DNA of 64,000 nt from CAVVJA01 sp963801715 (GCA_963801715.1 CAWDGB010000007.1:1-64000); one strand, 5' to 3'. Shown: positions 17,316-26,704, counted from the first letter of the stretch. The notes: generated by a model from the sequence alone, not told the origin. Made by a program: numbers and translations.

Positions 17316-18293
17316 ATGCGTGCCGTGCTCATCCACGCGTTCGGTGGACCGAAGGTTCTCTCCGTCGAGCGCGTGCCCCGGCCCGCCGTCGGGTTTGGGC
17401 ACACCCTGATCAGGGTGGCCCGGGCGGGCGTGAACTTCTTCGACACCGAGCGCCGCGCCGCGGGCTGGAAGGCCGCACACCTGCCCGAGATCCTGGGCAC
17501 CGAGGTCGCGGGTGCACGGGTCAGCGACGGGCGGCGGGTCGTCGGGCTGACCGACGGCGGCGTGGGGGGCTACGCGGAGTACGTCACGGTAGCCGACGAG
17601 TTCGCGGTGCCGATCCCGGACGACGTGCCGGACGCCGCGGCACTTGGTGTCCTGATCCAGGGAATGACGGCGTGGCACACGCTGCGCACGGCGGCCCGGC
17701 TGCGCCGCGATGAGTCAGTCGTGATCACCGCAGCGGCAGGCGGGGTGGGCAGCCTCGCGATCCAGTTGGCGAAGGGGCGCGGTGCCGGCCGGGTCATCGC
17801 CCTCGCGTCTACGGAGGAGAAGCGCCTCGCCGCGCTTGCGCTCGGTGCCGACGTGGCGATCGACAGCGCCGTGCAGGGCTTGACCGAGCGAGTGATCACC
17901 GCCAACGGCGGTTCGCGGGTCGACGTGGTCCTGGAGTCGGTGGCCGGCCCCACTCTCGACGCGCTGCTCCTCACGCTCGCCACCGGCGGGCGGCTGGTCG
18001 CCTACGGGCAGGCATCCGGGGCATCCAACACGGTCTCGGTAGACACACTCATGGACTACTCCATCGGCATCGTCGGCTTCCACCTCACGCCCTTCCTCAC
18101 CGATCGGGCTGCCACGCGCGTGGTCATCACCGGGCTACTCGCGGCTCTCGCCGGGCGCAGGCTCAAGGTGGTGGAGGGTCCATCGTTTCCTATCGCGTCC
18201 GCAGGCGAGGCGCATAGCGCGGTCGGCTCCGGCAAGACGAGCGGCAAGGTCACCCTGGTCGCCGACGAGGCAGGCTGGGCGGGTCGGCAGTAA
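17316..18293 (+). CDS. Zinc-type alcohol dehydrogenase / quinone oxidoreductase family
   Basis: The 325-residue medium-chain dehydrogenase starts MRAVLIHAFGGPKVLSVERV, has ARAGVNFFDTERRA, the GTEVAGARVSDGRRVVGL catalytic-domain core, and the cofactor loop VITAAAGGVGSLAIQLAKG. The AAAGGVGSLA motif and lack of zinc cysteines fit an NADPH:quinone reductase-like (QOR) enzyme. The ATG was preferred to GTG 17274 because homology begins there. It is intact, unlike its relative at 48684. Confidence 0.88.
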   Translation: MRAVLIHAFGGPKVLSVERVPRPAVGFGHTLIRVARAGVNFFDTERRAAGWKAAHLPEILGTEVAGARVSDGRRVVGLTDGGVGGYAEYVTVADEFAVPIPDDVPDAAALGVLIQGMTAWHTLRTAARLRRDESVVITAAAGGVGSLAIQLAKGRGAGRVIALASTEEKRLAALALGADVAIDSAVQGLTERVITANGGSRVDVVLESVAGPTLDALLLTLATGGRLVAYGQASGASNTVSVDTLMDYSIGIVGFHLTPFLTDRAATRVVITGLLAALAGRRLKVVEGPSFPIASAGEAHSAVGSGKTSGKVTLVADEAGWAGRQ

Positions 18294-18495
18294 GGCCCTC
18301 ACATGATGCGGCGGGAATGTCCCGCTCGTCGCGGCGCCTCCACTCTCCGGGCCGCGGTCCGAACGCTTGGAACACACCCACGTCCCGGCGAGACCGCGGC
18401 GGGCGCACTGCAGAACCGGCGTGACACCGGCGGGCAGCGGCGCCACCGACCGTGGTCGAACTGCCGCCCGTTCTTGCAGTCGCCGCCGGTGACTG
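18294..18495. other. Non-coding stretch after dehydrogenase
   Basis: Nothing recognisable. It leads into the recombinase remnant. Confidence 0.4.
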
Positions 18496-18660
18496 GGCAC
18501 GGCTATCCTCTTTCTCGCCTACAGTGGGATCCGGTTCGGTGAGCTCGCCGCCCTTCGGGTGCGGCATCTGAACCTCCCTCGACGCCAAGCGGCCATCGTT
18601 GCGGCGGTTGCCGAGGTCCGAGGGCAGGCCCTCTCGGAGCGCCGAAGACGCTGGTCGATC
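18496..18660 (+). pseudogene. Tyrosine recombinase remnant
   Basis: The frame reads TAILFLAYSGIRFGELAALR followed by VRHLNL, the first catalytic arginine block of phage-type integrases, and then AEVRGQ. The next conserved segment (APKT) is out of frame and the HxxR and Tyr boxes are absent. It is a fragment of about 50 codons. Confidence 0.6.
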
Positions 18661-19159
18661 CCGGCGCCTCCGGGACGCGGCCACGCCGACCGGCACTGCG
18701 GTGGCCGACACGCGGCCACCGAGCGTGGGTGGCAGGTCAGCGGAGCGCCGGGCCGATCTGATTGCTCCCCCACAGCAGCCAGACCATTTCCCCGTAGATC
18801 CGGACCGGCCCGCCGCGCCGTCGGGCGAGTCGAAGCAATGCCCCGATCACCGTCTCGAAGGCCGCGCAGCCTGGCTATTCAACCGCTGGGAGGCATGGCT
18901 TCACATCCGCCAAGCCTGCCGAGAAAGAAGCAGCTCCCCGACACCAGGGACGAGCACATGACCGCTCCGGTTCCTTTCCCGATAGAGCGTGCGACTACGT
19001 GCGAGAAGCGCTAGCAATGGGCGATCAAGAACGGCATTCGGCGGCAAAGGTAGGTGACGCAGTTTCTGCTGTGATAGATACCCGCAATTGGCGAACGTTC
19101 TGATTGCCGGTCAACCAACTTCCCCACGATGACTCTCGACCAGTACGGCACCGTTCGAT
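18661..19159. other. 500-bp stretch without recognisable gene
   Basis: Open frames here show no domain similarity. It probably contains further decayed integrase sequence. Confidence 0.4.
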
Positions 19160-19374
19160 GACCGATTGAACGACGCGCCGCAGGAGAGCACTTCGCCGAC
19201 GCCGAACGGATCCTCGCCGCCCTTCCGCTAGTCAAGCGGCGCGCCGAGCGGGATCGGCACGTCCAGGTCGCGCTCGTCCACGCGGCGCTGGCCATCGCCG
19301 CGAGCTTCACCACGAACGCGGAGGAGTTCAAGCCTGACGTTCGACGCTTAGACGACACGAGACGCCCCGCCTGA
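19160..19374 (+). CDS. Unknown helical protein end, no visible start
   Basis: A frame with good third-position GC reads GEHFADAERILAALPLVKRR, then VQVALVHAALAIAASFT, and ends DDTRRPA at 19374, just inside a terminator hairpin. No start codon lies between the upstream TGA and the conserved-looking part, so it is probably a 5'-truncated gene. Confidence 0.35.
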
Positions 19375-19390
19375 TGTTCGGCGGGGCGTC
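19361..19390 (+). terminator. Hairpin terminator
   Basis: An 11-bp perfect stem GACGCCCCGCC / GGCGGGGCGTC with an 8-base loop. It has no T-run, as is common in high-GC actinobacteria. Confidence 0.6.
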
Positions 19391-19502
19391 CGTAGTGCGG
19401 GGCATTCTGCTGCGTCGTTTGAGCGATCCACCGGAGGGGTAAGTGTCGTTATTGGGCGTTGTCTGGCCCGCGGTCACCCGCAGGGAAAGGACAGGCATCG
19501 AT

Positions 19503-19712
19503 GTGACAGGACAGTACGAGTACAAGGTTGTCGAGGTACGCGAGAAGATGATGGGCAGCAAGATGTCCGGTGACAAGCTCGCGAAGATTCTCAACGAAAA
19601 TGCGAGTGGCGGCTGGCGACTGAAGGCAATCACGGCCGCCGATGTAAAGGGGCGCGTTGGTCCCGGCGGCGTAGAGGGTCTGCTCATCACGTTTGAGCGA
19701 CCGGTCGGCTGA
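19503..19712 (+). CDS. DUF4177-like small protein
   Basis: The 69-residue protein reads TGQYEYKVVEVREKM, GDKLAKILNENASGGWRLKA and LLITFERPVG. The YEYKVV start and the LNENAS-GWRL block are the DUF4177 signature (a small alpha/beta fold of unknown role). Start GTG 19503 is preferred, with GAAAGGA upstream. An upstream extension has no homology. It sits between two terminator-like hairpins. Confidence 0.7.
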   Translation: MTGQYEYKVVEVREKMMGSKMSGDKLAKILNENASGGWRLKAITAADVKGRVGPGGVEGLLITFERPVG

Positions 19713-19827
19713 GGTCGACTAGTAGGAGGTGGCGTTCGTGCCACCGTCGACCGCTCGCTGCCCCTGCACGTTGAGTCTGCGGCTCGCCGAGACGGTGTCA
19801 GCGCCGATGGCGGCTGAGCTAGGCGAC

Positions 19828-20282
19828 GCACGAAGGGAGGCGCCACGCCCGCGGCTACCGGGCGGGGCGTCTCTCGTGCGTGATGACGTTTTGGTCGGCC
19901 CCCCCGTGACCGGCTCCTTTGCCGAGAACCGGGCCGCGCCCGACAGTCTGGCCCACCCCGGAGGCGACACCCAAGACTGGCGGGGGCGACACGCGCTGGT
20001 CCGCTGGTAGGCGTGGCGATCGGCCCCGTGCCGGTGCAACCATTTGACCCATGTCATCCGCACCGGCTGCCGAACGCAAACCAAGCGCCGCGCGCCTCAG
20101 CAGGCCCCCATCGCCACCATGATTTTATGACGCTCGGAGCCAAAATCGTCGGTGTCGCCGGAACGGCGGCTGTCATCTACGGCGCCTGGGTACGTCCTCG
20201 GCTGATGCGCTGGGGCGCGACCGATGAGGAAGTTGCGGGCCGTATCCCGGTGCCGACCTTGTCCCTGGCGGTGAACGGGGCT
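19828..20282 (+). repeat. About 455-bp direct repeat, copy 1
   Basis: Nearly identical to 33187-33642. It contains a hairpin (ACGCCC...GGGGCGT) and the first ~50 codons of an SRPBCC gene. Similarity ends abruptly within the gene at GTGAACGGGG. Confidence 0.9.
20127..20282 (+). pseudogene. SRPBCC gene 5' fragment
   Basis: ATG 20127 opens MTLGAKIVGVAGTAAVIYGA, as in the complete gene at 33486. One G is missing in a G-run near 20238, shifting the frame. The duplication then stops, so the domain is absent. Confidence 0.8.
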
Positions 20283-20473
20283 CAGTGGCAGCAACGCTTC
20301 GAGCGTGGAGCCTGTGTGCGACAACGGACCGGTCCAAATACGCCCTGGTTTGCGCGGCTTCCACAACGCTCGCCGGCGGCGACGAACCGCGGGTCTATCT
20401 TTGTTACGGCGCCTTTCTGGCGGTTTCCATCAGATACCGCCGCCAGCTTCGAGGACGTCACAGCTCGGGACGC

Positions 20474-21151
20474 TCACTGTTCCGCCTTCGGTGGGCGGGC
20501 GGCGACTAGGCCGCTTTCGTAGGCGATGACGATCAGCTGTGCCCGGTCGCGTGCGTCGAGTTTCATCAGTAGCCGACTGAGGTGGGTCTTCACGGTCGCG
20601 GGGGTGACGTAGAGGTGTTGGGCGATCTCGGCGTTCGACCAGCCTTTGGCGACGTGGCGCAGGACTTCGACTTCGCGCTCGGTGAGCGCGTCGAGCGCGG
20701 TGTTCGTGGCCCGGCCGGGTTCCGGGCGACGGACGAATTCCTCGATGAGATGCCGTGTGACCGAGGGCGACAACAACGCCTCGCCGGCGGCCACGATGCG
20801 GATGCCGGCCAGCAGTTCGGCCGGTGGGGTGTCCTTGAGCAGGAACCCGCTGGCGCCTGCCTGCAGCGCACCGAAGACGTGCTCGTCGAGGTCGAAGGTG
20901 GTCAGGATCAGCACCCGGATCGGTGGATCGGTTGATAGTGCGGTGATCTGGCGGGTGGCTTCCAGCCCGTCCATCACCGGCATCCGGATGTCCATCAGCA
21001 CGACGTCGGGTCGGTGCGTGTTGGTGAGCTGGACCGCCTCCGAGCCATTGGCGGCTTCGGCGATCACTTCGAGGTCGGGCGCGGAGTCGACGAGAACTCG
21101 GAAGCCGGCCCGCACGAGCGCCTGGTCGTCGGCGACCACGACGCGGATCAT
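20474..21151 (-). CDS. NarL/LuxR-family response regulator
   Basis: This 225-residue regulator has a receiver domain (VVVADDQALVRAGFR; phospho-acceptor Asp in VVLMDIRMPVMDG near residue 54; conserved Lys in GFLLKD) and a C-terminal LuxR helix-turn-helix (LTEREVEVLRHVAKGWSNAE; YVTPATVKTHLSRLL). It pairs with the histidine kinase immediately upstream, overlapping by 4 bases. Together they probably control the ABC transporter genes of the same operon in response to an envelope or peptide signal. Confidence 0.93.
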   Translation of the reverse strand: MIRVVVADDQALVRAGFRVLVDSAPDLEVIAEAANGSEAVQLTNTHRPDVVLMDIRMPVMDGLEATRQITALSTDPPIRVLILTTFDLDEHVFGALQAGASGFLLKDTPPAELLAGIRIVAAGEALLSPSVTRHLIEEFVRRPEPGRATNTALDALTEREVEVLRHVAKGWSNAEIAQHLYVTPATVKTHLSRLLMKLDARDRAQLIVIAYESGLVAARPPKAEQ

Positions 21152-22410
21152 GACCGGTTGCCCTCGTAGGGCAGCCGCGCGGCTATCCGGAAGCCGCCAC
21201 CGGGTCGTGGGCTCGCGGTGAACTCGCCACCGAAGACGGCGACCCGTTCGCGCATCCCGATCAGCCCATGACCCGGGGCGACCGCATGCGGCCCGCGCGG
21301 ACGCTGCGCCGACGCGTCGTTGACGACTTCCACGCTGATCGCATCGGCGGTGTAGGCAAGCGTGACGTCGGCGCGCGGGCCGCCGTGCTTGATCGCGTTG
21401 GTCAGCGCCTCCTGGACGATGCGGTACGCGGTCAGGTCGACGCCCGGCGGGATGTCGAGCGGCGCCCCCTGGATCTGTAGGCGGGCGGTCAAACCGCCGT
21501 CGGCCACGTGGCTGATCAGCGCCGGAACATCCTGCAGACCGGGAGCGGGCGTGATCTCCGAGCGCGCCTGCCCGTCCTGGCGTAGCACCCCCAGCAGTCG
21601 GCGCATCTCGGTGAGGGCCTGCCGGCTCGTGGTCTCGATCGCCGCGAGCGAGCGTTGCGCCTCCCTCGGCTGGGACTCGGCGACGTGGTGGCCGACGCCG
21701 GCCTGCACCGCGATGACGCTCATCGCGTGCGCCACGACATCGTGCAACTCGCGCGCGATGCGCAGCCGTTCGGCAATCACCGCCTGCCGCGCGCGCTCTT
21801 CGCGTTCGCGTTCGAGCATTTCGTTGCGCTCGCGCAGCGCGGCCCAACGGTTGCGCCGTTGCCGCAGATTCTCGCCAGCCAGCCAGGCGACGAGAGTGGC
21901 GAGCGCGATGGAGAGCGCGTCTGCCGTCTGCACCACCCCGGCCGGTTGGAGCAGCGTCGCGATGACGAGCGCCGCGGCGGTGGCGAGGAACGCGCCCGCC
22001 GCCAGCGTCCGGCCGCTGTGCAACGCGATCGCAAACAGAAGCACGAACGCACTCACGCCGGGAAACGCGGCGTACCCGATCGCGGCATAGATCAGCAGAC
22101 TGGAGAGGACGACGGCCAGTGCCGGCACCGGGTAACGGCGGTGCGCGACGTAGGGCAGCGTCAATCCGAGCGCGAGCAGGTAGGCGAGCGCGTCGTTCGG
22201 GTGCTGCCCCGAACCAGCTGGTTTCGACGCGATGCTGATGATCATGAACAGCAGCAGGGCTGCGGCGACCAGGCTGTCGACGACCCGCGGATCGCTCGGC
22301 AGCCGCCGAGCACCAGGCCAAGGCATGACACGACGGTAGTGGTCGCGCGTCGAGTCGCCGGCGACCTGCCATGGAGGCAGGCCGCCGCTGGCCCGGTAGC
22401 GGTTGGACAC
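21148..22410 (-). CDS. Sensor histidine kinase (HisKA_3 type)
   Basis: The ~420-residue kinase has an N-terminal membrane domain of about six short hydrophobic helices (VVDSLVAAALLLFMIISIAS onward), then a coiled dimerisation region, the phospho-acceptor His in IARELHDVVAHAMSV, and the HATPase domain with YRIVQEALTNAIKHG (N box) and GHGLIGMRERV (G box). It lacks a large extracellular sensor, like intramembrane-sensing kinases beside ABC transporters. The start is GTG 22408-22410, four bases after the permease stop, or ATG 22323-22325. The second gives a more usual length. Confidence 0.9.
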   Translation of the reverse strand: MSNRYRASGGLPPWQVAGDSTRDHYRRVMPWPGARRLPSDPRVVDSLVAAALLLFMIISIASKPAGSGQHPNDALAYLLALGLTLPYVAHRRYPVPALAVVLSSLLIYAAIGYAAFPGVSAFVLLFAIALHSGRTLAAGAFLATAAALVIATLLQPAGVVQTADALSIALATLVAWLAGENLRQRRNRWAALRERNEMLEREREERARQAVIAERLRIARELHDVVAHAMSVIAVQAGVGHHVAESQPREAQRSLAAIETTSRQALTEMRRLLGVLRQDGQARSEITPAPGLQDVPALISHVADGGLTARLQIQGAPLDIPPGVDLTAYRIVQEALTNAIKHGGPRADVTLAYTADAISVEVVNDASAQRPRGPHAVAPGHGLIGMRERVAVFGGEFTASPRPGGGFRIAARLPYEGNRS

Positions 22411-22414
22411 TGGG

Positions 22415-23158
22415 TTAGCGCAACTCGCGGCGAATGCTCACCCGGCCGGCGACCAGCACGATCGCGCTGGCCCAGGCCACAAGTACGGTCGCTGCCGCGG
22501 CCTGCGGCAGGAACTGGGAGCTGCCCACGCTGGTCAAACCCTGCGCCGCGCCGGCCGGCAGCCACTTTGCCAGGGCCGGGAAGGCGTTCTCGAGAATGCC
22601 GACCTCGACGAGCTGGATCCACACCAAGCCAGCGATGATCGCGGCAACCGTGTTGCGCGTCAGCGCGCCGACGGCGACGCCCAGAAGGCCGTACGCGGCG
22701 CCGCTGAGGACGGTTCCCCAGCCGAGTCGCGTCGCATCCACAGCGAGGTGACTCACGCCGTTGCGGGCGTACAGCACGTCTGAGACCACGTAGGTAACGG
22801 CGTAGGTGGCGGCAGCGAGCGCGGCGCCGATCCCTCCGACGGTGACCAATTTGGCGACGATGACGCGCAACCGACGCGGCTCGGCCAGGAACGTCGTGAG
22901 CATCGTGCGGTGCCGGTATTCACCGGCGACGACCAGTACGCCCAGGATGAACATCGCCATCGACACCACGGCTGACGGCTGACCGAGAACATGTGCCACC
23001 TGCGCGGCGCTGCCCCGCGGCGGATCGCCCGGGTTCGGTTTGAGGATGATGGTGACCGAGGCGGAGAGCAGGCTGAGCGCGAACGCCGACGCGACGGTCA
23101 CATACAGCGCCGGGGTGGTGCGGAGCTTGAGTAGCTCCAGCCGGATTGAGTTGATCAT
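22415..23158 (-). CDS. ABC transporter permease (ABC-2 type)
   Basis: The 247-residue permease begins MINSIRLELLKLRTTPALYV, typical of ABC-2 permeases, and has six hydrophobic segments. EYRHRTMLTTFLAEPRRLRV forms the cytoplasmic coupling region. With the ATPase, whose stop overlaps its start by 4 bases, it forms an exporter of unknown substrate, of the antibiotic/peptide-export type commonly linked to a NarL-type two-component system. Confidence 0.9.
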   Translation of the reverse strand: MINSIRLELLKLRTTPALYVTVASAFALSLLSASVTIILKPNPGDPPRGSAAQVAHVLGQPSAVVSMAMFILGVLVVAGEYRHRTMLTTFLAEPRRLRVIVAKLVTVGGIGAALAAATYAVTYVVSDVLYARNGVSHLAVDATRLGWGTVLSGAAYGLLGVAVGALTRNTVAAIIAGLVWIQLVEVGILENAFPALAKWLPAGAAQGLTSVGSSQFLPQAAAATVLVAWASAIVLVAGRVSIRRELR

Positions 23159-24078
23159 GACACGTACTCCTTCGGACGAATGAGGTTCTCGAAGATTCCT
23201 TCTAGATCGTCGTTCTCGGCGTGCATGCCGAGGATGATCGCGCCGGCGTTGATCGCGGTGCGGCCGATCACCTCGGTCGAGACGCCTGTGACGATGAGCC
23301 GGTCGGGGCCGGTCCGGGTCGCCTGCGCCCCTGCGGCGCTCACCAGCACGCTTTCGAGCACCTGCGCGTCCGGTGTGGTCACGACGGTCCCTGCCGACGC
23401 CGGTACGAGACTCGCGATCGGTCCGGCCGTGACCAGCCGGCCGTTGTTGATGATGATGGCGTCGTCCGCGCTGTGCGCGATCTCGGCGAGCAGATGACTC
23501 GACAGCAGCACGGTGCCGCCGTTGTCGGCGAACCCGCGTAGGAACCCGCGCATCGTCTGGATGCCGGCTGGGTCCAGGCCGTTGTACGGCTCGTCCAGCA
23601 CGAGTACCGACGGGTCGCCGATCAACGCCGACGCAAGCGCTAACCGCTGACGCATGCCAAGTGAGTAGCCGCCGACCCGGCGCCGCGCGGCGCCGGTCAG
23701 GCCGACGAGTTCGAGCAGCTCCTCGACGCGGGCGGCCGGGACACCGGCCTGAGCGGCGGTGATCCGCAGATGGTTGCGCGCGCTGCGGTTCGGATGGAAA
23801 CCCTGATCGAGGACGGCGCCGACGCTGCGCAACGGGTGCACGAGGTCGGCGTAGCGCCGGCCGTGAATCAACGCGGTACCCGCCGTCGGGGCGGCCAACC
23901 CGAGCAGCACACGCATGCTGGTCGTCTTCCCCGAGCCGTTCGGACCGAGGAACGCGGTGATGCGCCCGGATACGGCCTCGGCACTGAAGTCATTCAGCGC
24001 CGCCACCGTGCCGTAACGCTTGGTCACGTGGGAGAACGAGATGCTCGGCACATCGTCTGCCAATCGATGCAATGTCAT
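23155..24078 (-). CDS. ABC transporter ATP-binding protein
   Basis: This 307-residue ATPase has Walker A GPNGSGKTTS, signature YSLGMRQRLALA, Walker B VLVLDEPYNGLDP and H-loop SSHLL. The C-terminal ~90 residues form the DrrA/BcrA-like extension. It is the first gene of a four-gene minus-strand operon with 4-base overlaps, so its upstream region (24079 onward) should hold the operon promoter. Confidence 0.93.
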   Translation of the reverse strand: MTLHRLADDVPSISFSHVTKRYGTVAALNDFSAEAVSGRITAFLGPNGSGKTTSMRVLLGLAAPTAGTALIHGRRYADLVHPLRSVGAVLDQGFHPNRSARNHLRITAAQAGVPAARVEELLELVGLTGAARRRVGGYSLGMRQRLALASALIGDPSVLVLDEPYNGLDPAGIQTMRGFLRGFADNGGTVLLSSHLLAEIAHSADDAIIINNGRLVTAGPIASLVPASAGTVVTTPDAQVLESVLVSAAGAQATRTGPDRLIVTGVSTEVIGRTAINAGAIILGMHAENDDLEGIFENLIRPKEYVS

Positions 24079-24365
24079 GACCGGAACTCTGCTGCCTAAG
24101 CCTCGTCAAATCGTCGGCTTGGCGGCCGAACTGTGCCGACCGAGCGACGGACCGCCGGCGGTCCGCCATCCGCCGCGAGGTGTACGCCACGCGGCCGACT
24201 GCACGGCGGCCGCCAACCGCGTTGGCAACAGCAGAATTCCCCATATGCGCGCCTCATCAAGATGCGCGCATGAAGCGACACCGTACAGATCGACGGGTAG
24301 CGCGTGCTGCGGGCGCCATGTGTTCACGAATGCTCCGCAGAGCACTCGCGCGTCCCGCCTGATTG
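24079..24365. other. Upstream region of ABC operon
   Basis: No gene is seen. It should contain the promoter of the minus-strand operon. Several short GC-rich inverted repeats occur around 24150. Confidence 0.4.
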
Positions 24366-24605
24366 TCAGGCTGGCCCGGCAATGCCTACCAGGTTCCTAG
24401 CAGGATCGCGGAAGTGAGCGACAGTGACTTGCCCGCCCTCGTGCGCTGCGGTGGAAGAACGGTCGTAGCTCCGAGCGCTTCGGCGCTGGCCAGCGCCTCG
24501 GCAACGTTGGTCACGCCAACATAGAAGATGGCGTGGGTGTCGTATCCGGGGCCGCCACCGATAGCCAGCGGCTGTTGACGACGTGGTGAACTTTCCTGGC
24601 GAATG
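24366..24605 (-). pseudogene. VOC/glyoxalase-like C-terminal remnant
   Basis: The minus strand reads GGGPGYDTHAIFYVGVTNVA then LASAEALGATTVLPPQR. One shift later it gives TVAHFRDPARNLVGIAGPA before a stop at 24366. This is the C-terminal module of a VOC-superfamily protein, frameshifted and without its N-terminus. Confidence 0.6.
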
Positions 24606-25024
24606 ACCGCAGCTGCTCCTCCGCGCAGCCGCTGCATGCGGCGATCCGATTGCGGCACTCGCGGATGAGCTGGCTTGGTCAACTGCGAAAGTTGAAGGGT
24701 TGCTCGGCAGGTCGTCAGACAGGCCGAGGCTGACGCTCGTGCCGGCAGATGAATAGACGGCCCAACCGCAACCCTGGCCGGGTCGGATCCAGCGGCGTCT
24801 CGCGGTCGCGACGCCGTGCCCTCAGAAGCTCGAGCGCCGTCCGGTCGCCGAAGCTTGACACCACTTGTGTTGCCGCCGGCAATGCACGGCGAACTGGGGA
24901 GTTCGACGCGGTGACCGAACAATTCGCGCATTGGGAGCGACCCCTCCGCCGTCACGCCCTGTCGATAGGGCCGTGTGTGTGCGCGCTGAGCGCCGCCGAT
25001 GCCGAAGCGAAGGGGGTGCAGCAC
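24606..25024. other. 420-bp stretch beside the integrase
   Basis: A long minus-strand frame runs through here, but its composition (Arg/Ala/Pro rich) and lack of motifs suggest it is non-coding. Confidence 0.4.
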
Positions 25025-26383
25025 CTACCGCGATGTGCGGTTTCGGGTGCGTTGGAGTGCGTCGAGTGCGGTGTTGTCGGTGTCGGGGAGGGTGTGGAGG
25101 TATTTCTCGGTGGTGCGGAGGCTGCCGTGGCCGAGGCGTTCTTTGACGGTTTGGATGTCGGCGCCGCCGGCGAGTAGCCAGGAGGCGTGGGCGTGGCGGA
25201 GGTCGTGGAACCGGACCGTGTGAGCGAGTTGAGCGGCCGCCGTGGCGGAGGTCCAGATGTGGTGGCGGAACCAGCGGCGGGGGAGGTGCCCGTCGGTGTT
25301 GACGATCCGGGTGCCTCTGGGGTCGTCTTTGCCGGCCGCGCGTCGGTCGGCTCGGTAGGTCGCGAACGCGGTCTTGCAGTGCGCGCAGCGACACTTGCCG
25401 AGGGTGTAGGCGGTGAGGGTGCCGTGCGGGTAGGTCCGGCCTAGGTCGTTCGGTTCGGTACGCCCGGTCGGCTCGGTCGCTTCCGCTGTTTCGCGCGCGG
25501 GGGTCGTGTCGGCCGAGGTGCGGCCGGTGTTGGCGTCCAGGAGGGCGAAGGGGAACAGCAGGTCGGCACGGTCCAGTTTGTGGTTCGCGATGTGGTCGCG
25601 TAACGCGTCGCAGACGGCGGCGCTGAGCTTGAGGCGGCGATACTCCTTGTCCTTCGGGTAGGCCTTCACGGCGAACCGGGTGCCGTCGGCGGGGGCGGTG
25701 GTTTCGGTGACGGCGCGGCTGACGGTGAGCATCCGGGAGTGCAGGTCGAGATCGGCTGGGCGGAGTTCGGTGAGTTCACCCCACCGCAGCCCGGACTCGA
25801 TCGCGGTCTCGACCATGAGCCGCGTCGTCGTACCGGGGAGGGCTTGGTGGATGGCGTCGTACTGCTCGGGCGTGACGATTACTCGTGGCTTGCGGGCGAC
25901 GGTGGGGGTTTTGACGCCGGCGCAGGGGTGCAGGAACACGACCTGGTCGTTGAGCGCGGTGGTGAAGATCGCGGACAGGATGGTCTTGTTCCCGGCGATC
26001 GTGGAGGCGGACAGGCCGATCTCTTTCTGGCTGGCGATCCAGTCGCGGATGTGTTCGGGCAGGATGTCGATCATCCGCATCGCACCGAACTCCGGCATTA
26101 AGTGCTTGCCGATCATGTAGGTGTAGCGCTCGCGGGTCGAGGCCTCGATCTGATGCGCCGGCAGCCACACGGTCTCGACATAGTGGCCGAAGGTTTGCCG
26201 GCCGCGGCGTAGGTCGCCGAGTCGGCCGGATTCGACGAGGGCTTCGGCGCGTTGCCAGGCCTTGTCGGCCTGCTTTTCGGTGGTGAAGGTTCCGGCGGAG
26301 CGTTGCCGTCCGCGTAGGTCGCGGTAGAGGGCGACGTAGCGGGTGCTGCCGTCTTGTCCGACGCGCGCCCGGGTGGATCCCAT
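25025..26383 (-). CDS. Tyrosine-type site-specific integrase
   Basis: The ~452-residue integrase has an AP2-like/arm-binding N-terminus (RYVALYRDLRGRQRSAGTFT), a core-binding domain (YMIGKHLMPEFGAMRMIDIL) and a catalytic domain with Arg in AIESGLRWGELTELR, HDLRHAHASWLL, LGHGSLRTTEKYLH (HxxR, H, and nucleophile Tyr). A Cys/His-containing insert (HGTLTAYTLGKCRCAHCKTA) lies between the first Arg and HDLRH blocks. The ATG at 26381-26383 is preferred to the upstream TTG. It lies 157 bases from a tRNA-Val 3' half, so it probably integrated the element whose end that is. Confidence 0.9.
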   Translation of the reverse strand: MGSTRARVGQDGSTRYVALYRDLRGRQRSAGTFTTEKQADKAWQRAEALVESGRLGDLRRGRQTFGHYVETVWLPAHQIEASTRERYTYMIGKHLMPEFGAMRMIDILPEHIRDWIASQKEIGLSASTIAGNKTILSAIFTTALNDQVVFLHPCAGVKTPTVARKPRVIVTPEQYDAIHQALPGTTTRLMVETAIESGLRWGELTELRPADLDLHSRMLTVSRAVTETTAPADGTRFAVKAYPKDKEYRRLKLSAAVCDALRDHIANHKLDRADLLFPFALLDANTGRTSADTTPARETAEATEPTGRTEPNDLGRTYPHGTLTAYTLGKCRCAHCKTAFATYRADRRAAGKDDPRGTRIVNTDGHLPRRWFRHHIWTSATAAAQLAHTVRFHDLRHAHASWLLAGGADIQTVKERLGHGSLRTTEKYLHTLPDTDNTALDALQRTRNRTSR

Positions 26384-26403
26384 ACGATCTAGGGTAGCGG
26401 TCG

Positions 26404-26424
26404 ATGTCAACGAAATGTCAACGA
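26404..26424. repeat. Two ATGTCAACGA direct repeats
   Basis: Two copies of ATGTCAACGA lie 11 bp apart, one helical turn, just upstream of the integrase start. They are candidates for arm-type integrase or regulator binding sites. Confidence 0.45.
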
Positions 26425-26539
26425 CTACGACGCGGCACGGCCCGACATGAGAGGGTACGGAACGGCATGAACACCTTTACTTGTAGGGAATTCTGGTGAT
26501 CGGCGCGTGTCGGCCGCAATCGGGTCGTGACGGCGGGGT

Positions 26540-26586
26540 CTGCCTTGACACGGTAGGGGTCACTGGTTCAATCCCAGTATCGCCCA
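26540..26586 (+). other. tRNA-Val(GAC) 3' half: integration attachment site
   Basis: The sequence folds as the 3' half of a tRNA: anticodon stem CTGCC / GGTAG around loop TTGACAC (anticodon GAC, valine), a T-arm ACTGG-TTCAATC-CCAGT, and 3' acceptor strand ATCGCCC plus discriminator A. The matching 5' acceptor strand (GGGCGAT) and D-arm are absent upstream. This is what remains at the distal junction when an element integrates into the 3' end of a tRNA gene. The orientation puts the element, with its integrase, to the left. Confidence 0.75.
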
Positions 26587-26704
26587 CAAAGATTCCCCAT
26601 ATATAGCTGGGTTTCCAGCCGGTCATCCGAGACGCGCGTCAGATACGCGTCACAGTTGGCGGGCCCGGCCGGTGTTCTGAGCACCAAACCGGGCCCTTGA
26701 CCGG

